From positions 1-9,063 of the forward strand of contig JBDTUE010000172.1 in the NCBI GenBank assembly GCA_040007895.1: a DNA stretch of 9,063 nucleotides, written 5' to 3'. How positions within the stretch are numbered: position 1 is the first letter of the stretch; every line of letters starts with the position of its first letter. The notes under the pieces were generated by a model. It had not been told where the DNA came from. It searched no databases and was given only the letters and a program-made list of their open reading frames with translations. The translations under genes were made by a program, and so were the position numbers. This stretch comes from JADJLQ01 sp040007895 (lineage in GTDB: Bacteria > Bacteroidota > Bacteroidia > Chitinophagales > Saprospiraceae). Positions 1-6,146 of this stretch are shown one piece after another.

Positions 1-2
1 AT

Positions 3-59
3 GAATGGAATATGGATATGTGGAAGAAGACGATGGAGTGGTTGAAAGAAAAGCTTTAG
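3..59 (+). CDS. 3' end of an upstream gene (C-terminal tail only)
   Basis: Reading in frame from base 3 gives an open stretch of 18 codons ending EWLKEKL at a TAG stop (57-59). The composition (Trp, Lys, Glu, Met-rich amphipathic helix) looks like the natural C-terminus of a protein rather than random reading. The other two plus-strand frames hit stops early. The helix resembles the ends of alpha/beta-hydrolase-type peptidases, but 18 residues are too few to name a family. The gene would converge on the minus-strand dehydrogenase that ends at 142. Confidence 0.4.
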   Translation, partial: EWNMDMWKKTMEWLKEKL

Positions 60-63
60 GTGA

Positions 64-129
64 AAGTCGTAAGGTTTAAGGTATAAGTCGCTAGGAATTC
101 AACTACTTATGCCTTATACCTTACGACTT
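64..129. repeat. 25-bp-arm inverted repeat (hairpin) between convergent genes
   Basis: Bases 64-88 pair with 105-129 around a 16-base loop. Of 25 positions, 23 are Watson-Crick pairs, one is G-U (82/111) and one is a T-T mismatch (76/117). Each arm is itself built of short near-repeats of the type TAAGGTATAAG. The hairpin starts 4 bases after the upstream stop codon and ends 12 bases before the stop of the opposite gene, so it could end transcription from both sides. There is no clear T-run after either arm, so it is not a textbook intrinsic terminator. It may instead be one copy of a dispersed intergenic repeat family. Confidence 0.75.
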
Positions 130-141
130 ACCCCTTGTGAC

Positions 142-1272
142 TCAAATTTCTTTCCTTTTCATATTATACGTAATCCCATGATTTTTTAGATATTGAAATA
201 TATGCATAACCCAATGAGCGGATGCTCCTAATCGTTCCGGCGGATGTACACCGTACTTATTAAAATTGCCGGATAAAACCAATTCAGTTGCAGCGCAGGC
301 AGTCATTCCGGTGGTCCGGGCCATCGAACTCATCTTAGTTTTTTTATTGTATTGATCGTACAAGGTATAGGTATACTTTATTTTCTTCCCTGCTTCGATA
401 CCTTCAACTATGACTATCATATAAGTAAAATCTTCTTCTCCTGGTTTATAGGCCCATTGAGAAAATAATAATTTACTGGTGATGTCTAAAGGTCGAAATG
501 AATGGCCCCTGATCTCTATATTTTTTTTGCTCAATAATCCCATCTCTCTGATCCATTCCATCTGTTTGGCATGTCCGGGATACCGGATCGTTTTTTCAAC
601 CATATTGGGGATATGCTTCATAGTTTTTAATAACGATCGGAGACCATCTGAATTAAAAGCTTCAAGATTACCAAGCTTAGCTACTTTAATGGTTTCGATG
701 TCTGTCAAGGCAGGTTTGGTAATGATCTTGCCTTTTATTTTAAGTCTTGCAGGGCGGGTATATTCTTCTAAAACATCTATCGGTGAGAAAGGTGCTTTGT
801 AATCAAACGGTGGATTTTTTTTAACCGGGAGACCACCTACCATACATTTAAAAGAGGTCACCTTCATCGTGCGGTCGTGATAGCCAAGAATGATATTGTC
901 CATACCGGGAGCAACACCACAATCATGAATAGCTATGACTTTATTCTTTTTAGCTAAAGCATTAAGTGATGAGGCGTCTTCTGGAAAAAAAGAGATATCG
1001 ACTATGTTTTTTCCTGCACTGATAACCGTTTTTAAAACGTCATAACCCAAATGGCCCGGTACTGCCCCTAATACCAGATCGGCACTGGCAATGGCATTGG
1101 TCAATTGCTCTGCATTAACCAGGTCACAAATCAGGGTTTTAATTTTATTACTTCCAATCGTTTTTAATCTTTCGGCATTAATATCCAATAACAGAATTTC
1201 ATGCTTCGTACTCAAGGTCTTAGCTATTGCGCTTCCCACCATTCCTGCACCTAAAACTGCGATCCTTGCCAT
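142..1272 (-). CDS. Saccharopine dehydrogenase family oxidoreductase (L-lysine dehydrogenase-like)
   Basis: This 376-residue protein belongs to the saccharopine/lysine dehydrogenase family, cytosolic enzymes that use NAD(P) to oxidise amino-acid substrates or reduce imines. The N-terminus is a Rossmann fold with G-x-G-x-x-G at residues 8-13 and an acidic Asp30 at the end of the second strand, which favours NAD. A family-like HDCGVAPG block lies at 116-123 and a GGLP block at 146-149, followed by the substrate domain. The frame stays open upstream to an ATG at 1386. The start at 1272 is preferred because the Rossmann strand begins right there and a promoter-like box (1287-1294) lies inside the longer version. 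It is transcribed divergently from the headgroup operon. The family call is firm; the substrate (lysine, saccharopine, carboxynorspermidine or another) is not known. Confidence 0.85.
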   Translation of the reverse strand: MARIAVLGAGMVGSAIAKTLSTKHEILLLDINAERLKTIGSNKIKTLICDLVNAEQLTNAIASADLVLGAVPGHLGYDVLKTVISAGKNIVDISFFPEDASSLNALAKKNKVIAIHDCGVAPGMDNIILGYHDRTMKVTSFKCMVGGLPVKKNPPFDYKAPFSPIDVLEEYTRPARLKIKGKIITKPALTDIETIKVAKLGNLEAFNSDGLRSLLKTMKHIPNMVEKTIRYPGHAKQMEWIREMGLLSKKNIEIRGHSFRPLDITSKLLFSQWAYKPGEEDFTYMIVIVEGIEAGKKIKYTYTLYDQYNKKTKMSSMARTTGMTACAATELVLSGNFNKYGVHPPERLGASAHWVMHIFQYLKNHGITYNMKRKEI

Positions 1273-1286
1273 AACATTTATTTTGT

Positions 1287-1294
1287 CAAAATTA
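1287..1294 (-). promoter_or_regulatory. Bacteroidota-type -7 box for the dehydrogenase gene
   Basis: On the minus strand the bases read TAATTTTG, a full match to the Bacteroidota -7 consensus TAnnTTTG, 14 bases upstream of the ATG at 1272. It implies a very short leader. No convincing TTTG-type -33 element is seen at the usual distance, so this rests on the -7 box alone. Confidence 0.45.
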
Positions 1295-1408
1295 CACAGA
1301 CTACAGCGCATAGGCAGGATCGAAATTCCCATCAGGGAGGGAGGTTCTGAAATATTATATACTTTTGCCGACTGCTTTTGAACCAAAAAAAAATAACTTA
1401 TGGTTATT

Positions 1409-1416
1409 TATCTTTG
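1409..1416 (+). promoter_or_regulatory. Bacteroidota-type -7 box for the PLP enzyme / CDP-alcohol operon
   Basis: The bases read TATCTTTG, a full match to TAnnTTTG, 31 bases upstream of the GTG start at 1448. This leaves a leader of roughly 20-25 bases. A run of nine A residues (1385-1393) lies upstream and could act as an UP-like element. A TTTTG (1376-1380) is somewhat too far away for an ideal -33 element. The 175-bp region 1273-1447 is the divergent control region of both transcription units. Confidence 0.5.
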
Positions 1417-1447
1417 AGCGGTTTTCATTGATTTTAAACGAAATGTT

Positions 1448-2524
1448 GTGGAGAAAAATAAGACGAAAATTACCTACCTGGACAGGAATGAACACCAATA
1501 TGGACCTGCCCCAGCCTGTTTTGAAGTATTAAAGAATATAAGCTCGGAAACCTTAAGTGAATATTCCCGTGATTTCACGCTCGGAATTAAAAGCCCACTT
1601 TCTCAACGATTGGCTATAGAATATAATATAGATGAGAAAAGTGTCTTGTTAGGATTTGGAGGTGAAGATTTACTCAAACAAACTATCCATTGTTATATTC
1701 AGAAAGGCGATACCATATTATTGCCTACTTATTCCTGGTGGTACTATAAAAAAATAGTTGATGAAGTAGAAGGTATCAAAGTGGAATATCCTGTACGGGA
1801 AGGGGAGGATACATTTTATTACGACATCGATGGAATGTTTAAAATGTATGAAACTCACCGGCCTAAATTGGTTTTAATCAGCTCTCCAAATAATCCAACA
1901 GGCAACCGGCTCGAAATAGCTGAACTAATCAGGGTATTGGAAAAAATGAAGGATACTTTGGTCATAGTAGATGAGGCTTATTCCTTATTTTTTAACCAGG
2001 ATCATTCTCATTTGAAGAACATTATTGATCGTTTTCCTAATATTATCGTCATCCGTACTTTTTCAAAATATTATAGTTTGGCAGGTGTTCGGATTGGTTT
2101 TGCATTAGTTGGTAGAAACCTGGAAAAGCTCGCGACATTCAGTGCCCGGTTATTGGGATACAATCGGCTGTCAGAAGCTCTGGCCCTTGCAGCACTCGAT
2201 TCACCTGAATATTACAGTGATATTAATGCTAAAATGACAGCAGATATTGACTTGTTTAAAAATGAATTTAATAAACTACCGGGATTTACAGCATATAAAA
2301 CCTACGCGAATTTTATTCTGGTAAAAATTCCGTTTGAGATTAAAGAACCTTTAAAAAAGTATCTCACCGATCGCAATATGATTGTTAAGTTCATGGCTGA
2401 AGACGGTTTATTCAATCACATCCGAATTACCATCGGTACCCAGGAGCAAAACAAGTCGCTCCTGCAAATGATTCATTCTTTCTTATCTGAACACACACAG
2501 TATGAATTGGGTTACCGAATATAG
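1448..2524 (+). CDS. PLP-dependent aminotransferase class I/II, HisC/CobD-like
   Basis: This 358-residue fold-type I PLP enzyme is most like histidinol-phosphate aminotransferases and the related threonine-phosphate decarboxylases. Visible motifs are the N-terminal LDRNEHQYGPAP (11-22), SSPNNPTGN (145-153), DEAY with PLP-binding Asp175, the Schiff-base Lys207 in SKYYSLAGVRIG with Arg215, and Arg326 in HIRITIGT for the substrate acid group. The start is GTG: there is no in-frame ATG between it and the upstream stop at 1415-1417. No histidine genes are nearby. It leads an operon with a CDP-alcohol transferase and a cytidylyltransferase, so it more likely makes an amino-alcohol phosphate or amino-phosphonate precursor, by decarboxylation or transamination of a phosphorylated amino or keto acid. 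The fold is firm; transaminase versus decarboxylase cannot be settled from sequence. Confidence 0.88.
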   Translation: MEKNKTKITYLDRNEHQYGPAPACFEVLKNISSETLSEYSRDFTLGIKSPLSQRLAIEYNIDEKSVLLGFGGEDLLKQTIHCYIQKGDTILLPTYSWWYYKKIVDEVEGIKVEYPVREGEDTFYYDIDGMFKMYETHRPKLVLISSPNNPTGNRLEIAELIRVLEKMKDTLVIVDEAYSLFFNQDHSHLKNIIDRFPNIIVIRTFSKYYSLAGVRIGFALVGRNLEKLATFSARLLGYNRLSEALALAALDSPEYYSDINAKMTADIDLFKNEFNKLPGFTAYKTYANFILVKIPFEIKEPLKKYLTDRNMIVKFMAEDGLFNHIRITIGTQEQNKSLLQMIHSFLSEHTQYELGYRI

Positions 2525-3377
2525 AAAATCATTAAAAATGATTGAGGTTGAAGATTTTTTTGACCTCTTTTTTTTCAGGCCCCTTGGTTTTTTATTGATA
2601 AAACTTATTTACCGAACGGAGATTACTCCGAATCAACTTACTTATACATCGCTGGTGATGGGTCTTATTGCCGGTATCTTATATGCAAAAGGTACTCCGT
2701 ATTATTTTTGTTTAGGGGCTTTGTTTTTTGTATTGTATAATATTTTTGATTGCAGTGATGGACAACTTGCCCGGTTAAAAAAGAATGGCACTCATGCAGG
2801 AAGGATTATCGATGGGATTGCTGATTACCTGGTTACTTTGGCCGTATTTGTCGGTATAGGAATAGGGTATGGCAATAAGCGGTCTAATCCCGGCTTTTGG
2901 TGGTTCCTGATTTTATTATTAATCGTGAGCAGCGTCATCCAGGCTATCCTGGTAGATTATTACCGTAACAGGTTTTTAGATAATGTCTTACAGAGAAAAA
3001 GTACGTTTGAAGAAGATCTTGATATCTATAAAGCCGAACTGGAAGCACTTAAAAATCAAAAAAACAAAGCGTTGGATAGAACGATTATCCGGATATATCT
3101 TAAATATTGTGCCATTCAGGATCGTATCGTTCCAAAGGGAAACAAGGAGAAAACCCTGGTCGCTTCTCCGGAAGTGTATTATAATAAAAATAAAATCATC
3201 ATGAGATTATGGGTACTGATTTGTTCCTCTTCTGAAATTACTGCCTTGGTGATATGTTCAGTGTTTAATCGATTGGATTTATTTTTTTGGATCGTACTGG
3301 TTGGGTTCAATGGATTTGCAGCCATCCTTTGGATCATTCAGCGACGGATTGATCAATCTTTTAAATTAGCTGAATAA
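2502..3377 (+). CDS. CDP-alcohol phosphatidyltransferase family membrane enzyme
   Basis: This 291-residue integral membrane enzyme should move a phospho-alcohol from a CDP-linked donor to an alcohol acceptor at the inner membrane. The family signature D-x2-D-G-x2-A-R-x8-G-x3-D-x3-D is complete: Asp83, Asp86, Gly87, Ala90, Arg91, Gly100, Asp104 and Asp108. Hydrophobic segments lie near 25-37, 47-82, 110-122, 132-152, 235-253 and 260-279. A charged, helical cytoplasmic stretch of about 70 residues (158-228) separates the catalytic half from the last helices. The ATG at 2502 overlaps the upstream gene by 23 bp. A second ATG at 2538 would remove the overlap, but the TEYRKSLK residues before it look like genuine family sequence. 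The cytidylyltransferase directly downstream probably makes its CDP substrate. Donor and acceptor are not determined. Confidence 0.93.
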   Translation: MNWVTEYRKSLKMIEVEDFFDLFFFRPLGFLLIKLIYRTEITPNQLTYTSLVMGLIAGILYAKGTPYYFCLGALFFVLYNIFDCSDGQLARLKKNGTHAGRIIDGIADYLVTLAVFVGIGIGYGNKRSNPGFWWFLILLLIVSSVIQAILVDYYRNRFLDNVLQRKSTFEEDLDIYKAELEALKNQKNKALDRTIIRIYLKYCAIQDRIVPKGNKEKTLVASPEVYYNKNKIIMRLWVLICSSSEITALVICSVFNRLDLFFWIVLVGFNGFAAILWIIQRRIDQSFKLAE

Positions 3378-4115
3378 ATGAAAGCTGTAATCCTGGCTGC
3401 CGGTATTGCTTCACGGCTGAGGCCATTGACGGATCATACTCCGAAATGCCTCCTGAAAGTTGGTGAAAAAAATATTTTATCCTATACGATGGATCATTTG
3501 CTGGCCAATGATATCAATGAAATTATCATCGTGACTGGTTATCTTCAGGAACAGATCAGGGATTTTATAGCTGATGCATACTTTGCAGTGGATGTTAAAT
3601 TTATCTATAATGAATTGTATGCTAGTACCAATAATATTTATTCTTTGTGGTTAGCTAAAGAAGAAGTACAGGGCCAGGACATGTTATTGCTGGACAGCGA
3701 TATCCTTTTTGATCAGAAGATTATTACTAAACTCCTTCAATCAGGGTATGAAAATTGTTTAGCTTTAAAAAGACACGAAGTTGGGGAAGAGGAGATAAAA
3801 GTAAAAGTTGACATGGATGGGCTTATTCTTCAAATAGGCAAAGATGTAATTCCACATGAAGCTATCGGTGAATCCATAGGAATAGAAAAATTTAGCAGCC
3901 CCCTCGTTGATAAACTATATAAAACACTTGACTATAAAATCGTGCTGGATCAAAAAGTAAATATATTTTATGAGGCAGCATTTCAGGATCTTATCCTGGA
4001 AGGAGAACAGATCTACGTCGTGGATGTGACGGAACTTAACTGCATGGAAATTGATACAGCTCATGATTTTACCGTGGCTCAGAAAATGATATCATCTATT
4101 ACTAATAGCAATTAA
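3378..4115 (+). CDS. LicC/PntC-like CTP:phospho-alcohol (or phosphonate) cytidylyltransferase
   Basis: This 245-residue cytosolic nucleotidyltransferase should join CTP to a small phosphorylated or phosphonylated compound, giving a CDP- or CMP-linked donor. The nucleotide-binding start is AVILAAGIASRLRPLT (3-18) followed by PKCLLKVG (22-29). The DSD motif (106-108) is the expected metal site. The N-x-L-Y-x-S-T-N-N-x-Y-S-L block (78-90) resembles phosphocholine and 2-aminoethylphosphonate cytidylyltransferases and argues against a sugar-phosphate enzyme. Near the end CMEIDT (222-227) holds a second likely metal-binding acid. Its ATG directly follows the TAA of the CDP-alcohol transferase (zero gap), which indicates coupled translation. 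Inositol-phosphate cytidylyltransferase is a less likely alternative. Confidence 0.88.
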   Translation: MKAVILAAGIASRLRPLTDHTPKCLLKVGEKNILSYTMDHLLANDINEIIIVTGYLQEQIRDFIADAYFAVDVKFIYNELYASTNNIYSLWLAKEEVQGQDMLLLDSDILFDQKIITKLLQSGYENCLALKRHEVGEEEIKVKVDMDGLILQIGKDVIPHEAIGESIGIEKFSSPLVDKLYKTLDYKIVLDQKVNIFYEAAFQDLILEGEQIYVVDVTELNCMEIDTAHDFTVAQKMISSITNSN

Positions 4116-4127
4116 TTTGAAATTGAG

Positions 4128-4961
4128 TTGGTAACGAATTTATTCATTATTGCCATCGTCGGGTTAATCGTAGGTTTTGTTTTATCTGTCCCTGCAGGAG
4201 GATCCATCAGTTTTGTAATCTTTACTAATGCGCTCAAAGGAAGAACACGTTATTGTAATTTGGTGAGCATAGGTTCTTCGTTGGCTGATTTTACCTATGT
4301 ATTCATTTCAATTTTTGGTCTGACTAAATTATATTCACTTTATCAACCTTATATCCCTTATATACTAATCGCCGGTTCTTTCCTGATCATTTATTTATCG
4401 GTAAAGCTTTATAAATCCAAACTTGAGTTTGAAGAAAATGAGGAGACAGCTCAATTAAAGGAAAAAGAAGTACCCCGGTATAAAAATGGTTTTTTAACTG
4501 GTGTGATGTTGGGTTTCCTTAACCCGGGTTTATTTATGAGTTGGATGACTTCATCGTTTATTGTATTCACCATATTGACTTCTTTTGGTTTTGATACGGG
4601 TGGCCTGGATAAGAAAATGAGTGATCAATTAAATGAAATTCATGCTACTGATCAGAGTGCAGCAGATACGAGTATACTATCTCTGACGGATCTGACCCGA
4701 TCAAAACTTTTATATCAAAAACCTTTTCTGGCCAGTACAGTTCCACTTAGTAAAAACTATTCTTTATATCTGAGTATAGTGTATGCCTTGTCTATTTCGT
4801 TAGGCAGTGTCACCTGGTTTTATTATATCACCTATCTTATTGCAAAATTCCGGAAGCGGATCAAGACCAAAAATATCCATCGTATGATTCATGCTTTTGG
4901 TATGGCACTATTTCTCTTAGGCTTATTCCTTGGGCTCAAAGGCATATCGATGTTTATGTAA
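4128..4961 (+). CDS. LysE-like multi-spanning membrane protein with an extra loop
   Basis: This 277-residue protein has about six membrane segments, near 5-32, 45-66, 77-96, 121-152, 212-240 and 252-274. The pattern VPAGGSISF (21-29), then GSSLADFTYVFISIFGL (49-65), then GFLTGVMLGFLNPGLF (121-136) resembles the two repeat halves of LysE/RhtB amino-acid exporters. A polar insert of about 60 residues (153-211) between the fourth and fifth segments is not usual for that family. The start is TTG: no ATG lies near the N-terminus. The reading frame is shared with the upstream cytidylyltransferase, with one TAA and 12 bases between them. Operon membership suggests a role in moving a product or precursor of the pathway. 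The family is likely; the cargo is unknown. Confidence 0.7.
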   Translation: MVTNLFIIAIVGLIVGFVLSVPAGGSISFVIFTNALKGRTRYCNLVSIGSSLADFTYVFISIFGLTKLYSLYQPYIPYILIAGSFLIIYLSVKLYKSKLEFEENEETAQLKEKEVPRYKNGFLTGVMLGFLNPGLFMSWMTSSFIVFTILTSFGFDTGGLDKKMSDQLNEIHATDQSAADTSILSLTDLTRSKLLYQKPFLASTVPLSKNYSLYLSIVYALSISLGSVTWFYYITYLIAKFRKRIKTKNIHRMIHAFGMALFLLGLFLGLKGISMFM

Positions 4962-5081
4962 ATGGCAATATTTAAAAAGTGACCGCAGTGGTAGCATCCA
5001 GGTTTTGTTGATCGATAGCCTGATCAAATCAATTATCTTAGCCATTTAAAGTTTCGATCCACCCAATACTAATCAGAATCA
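4962..5081 (+). promoter_or_regulatory. Spacer before queG with a weak promoter-like box and a small inverted repeat
   Basis: TATCTTAG (5034-5041) matches TAnnTTTG at all but one position and lies 40 bases before the queG ATG. A TTGTTG (5005-5010) sits about 23 bases upstream as a possible -33 element. The TTG overlaps a perfect 6-bp inverted repeat, TTGATC / GATCAA (5008-5013 and 5022-5027, 8-base spacer), which could be a protein-binding site. No terminator hairpin with a T-run is visible after the preceding gene. Confidence 0.3.
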
Positions 5082-6014
5082 ATGGAAACCCGGGATATGA
5101 GTCAACGGATCAAGTCAATAGCTCTGGATCATAAATTTTTACATGCAGGTATTTCGACAGTGAGGTCGTTGGACGAGGAAAAGTCGAGGTTAGAAGATTG
5201 GTTATTAAAAGGGTATCATGGGGAAATGCATTACATGGCTAAGAATCAATCCATGAGATTAAACCCTGCAGAATTAGTCTTCGGTGCAAAATCAGTCATC
5301 TCCCTGGCCTATAATTATTACCGTCCGGTAGTAGTGGAGGAAGGCAAACCGAAAATTTCAATATATGCCCAGGGAACAGATTATCACAAAGTGATTAAGA
5401 AGAAACTTAAACACCTGTGGCAAACGATTCAAACAAGTCTCGATGTCAAAGCAACTGCAAGGTACTTTGTAGATTCTGCACCGGTGATGGAAAGACAATG
5501 GGCTGCTTCAGCCGGTTTGGGATGGTTGGGTAAAAACACGCTGCTCATTCATCCAAAACATGGATCATATTTTTTCCTGGCAGAAATAATATGTGATCTT
5601 GACTTGCAGCCGGACATTCCCATTCACGATCATTGTGGGACCTGTACCCGGTGTATCGATGCGTGTCCGACGGAAGCTATTGACTCCAGGGGTTATGTAT
5701 TAAAAGCAGATCAATGTATTTCTTACCTGACTATAGAAACTAAAAAAGATATTCCGGATACACTGACAGACAAGATGGAAAACTGGGTCTTTGGTTGTGA
5801 TATTTGTCAGCAGGTATGTCCCTGGAATAAATTTAGTACACCCCATTCAGAACCGCTTTTTTTCACTCAACCGGATCATGCAAACTGGACTTTAGACCAA
5901 TGGAAAAACCTGTCCGAAGATAAATTTGAGGAATATTTTGGTAAAACTCCTTTAAAACGAGCGGGTTATGACAAATTCAAACGATCCGTTAAGACTGTAA
6001 TTGATGCAGGATAA
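5082..6014 (+). CDS. queG: Epoxyqueuosine reductase QueG
   Basis: This 310-residue cytosolic enzyme catalyses the last step of queuosine synthesis, reducing epoxyqueuosine to queuosine in the wobble position of tRNAs for Asp, Asn, His and Tyr. It uses a cobalamin cofactor and two [4Fe-4S] clusters. The ferredoxin-like cysteines are present: C-x2-C-x2-C-x3-C-P at 185-196 and C-x2-C-x3-C-P at 239-247, with Cys212 between them. The conserved VDSAPVMER block (130-138) carries Asp131, the likely acid catalyst. LGWLGKNTLL (146-155) is another family block. The length fits the short form without the C-terminal HEAT-like extension. An in-frame ATG at 5097 is a possible alternative start. It stands alone with spacers of 120 and 132 bp and has no evident tie to the lipid genes. 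Confidence 0.96.
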   Translation: METRDMSQRIKSIALDHKFLHAGISTVRSLDEEKSRLEDWLLKGYHGEMHYMAKNQSMRLNPAELVFGAKSVISLAYNYYRPVVVEEGKPKISIYAQGTDYHKVIKKKLKHLWQTIQTSLDVKATARYFVDSAPVMERQWAASAGLGWLGKNTLLIHPKHGSYFFLAEIICDLDLQPDIPIHDHCGTCTRCIDACPTEAIDSRGYVLKADQCISYLTIETKKDIPDTLTDKMENWVFGCDICQQVCPWNKFSTPHSEPLFFTQPDHANWTLDQWKNLSEDKFEEYFGKTPLKRAGYDKFKRSVKTVIDAG

Positions 6015-6049
6015 GTGGTTTATAAAGTAGCTAAAAAGGAATATTTGCT

Positions 6050-6057
6050 TAAATTTG
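6050..6057 (+). promoter_or_regulatory. Bacteroidota-type -7 box for the tlpA-PAP2_C-spt group
   Basis: TAAATTTG followed by CAG is a full match to TAnnTTTG in a typical Bacteroidota context. It lies 89 bases before the tlpA-like ATG, implying a leader of about 75-80 bases. A clear -33 element is not seen. It is the best promoter candidate for the three genes that follow, since their gaps are only 23 and 34 bp and hold no other full match. Confidence 0.5.
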
Positions 6058-6146
6058 CAGGCTTAATTAGAGATTTATTTTAGAGTATTATCTATTATCT
6101 CTTTCTAAGGGATATATTTTCTACAATTGCATTATACAATTCGAAC

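Noticed and set aside
479..802. Plus-strand open frame of 107 codons
   Set aside because: It lies wholly inside the dehydrogenase gene on the opposite strand, and its translation shows no domain. It is an antisense shadow.
1273..1386. N-terminal extension of the minus-strand dehydrogenase to the ATG at 1386
   Set aside because: The extra 38 residues do not look like a family N-terminus, the Rossmann strand begins at the 1272 start, and the extension would cover a good promoter box.
1448..2524. Calling the PLP enzyme hisC
   Set aside because: The motifs fit the HisC fold, but there are no histidine genes around it and the operon partners suggest a different substrate, so no symbol was given.
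2983..3204. Plus-strand open frame of 73 codons within the CDP-alcohol transferase gene
   Set aside because: It is an out-of-frame reading of the charged cytoplasmic stretch, rich in Lys and Arg because the host region is AT-rich.
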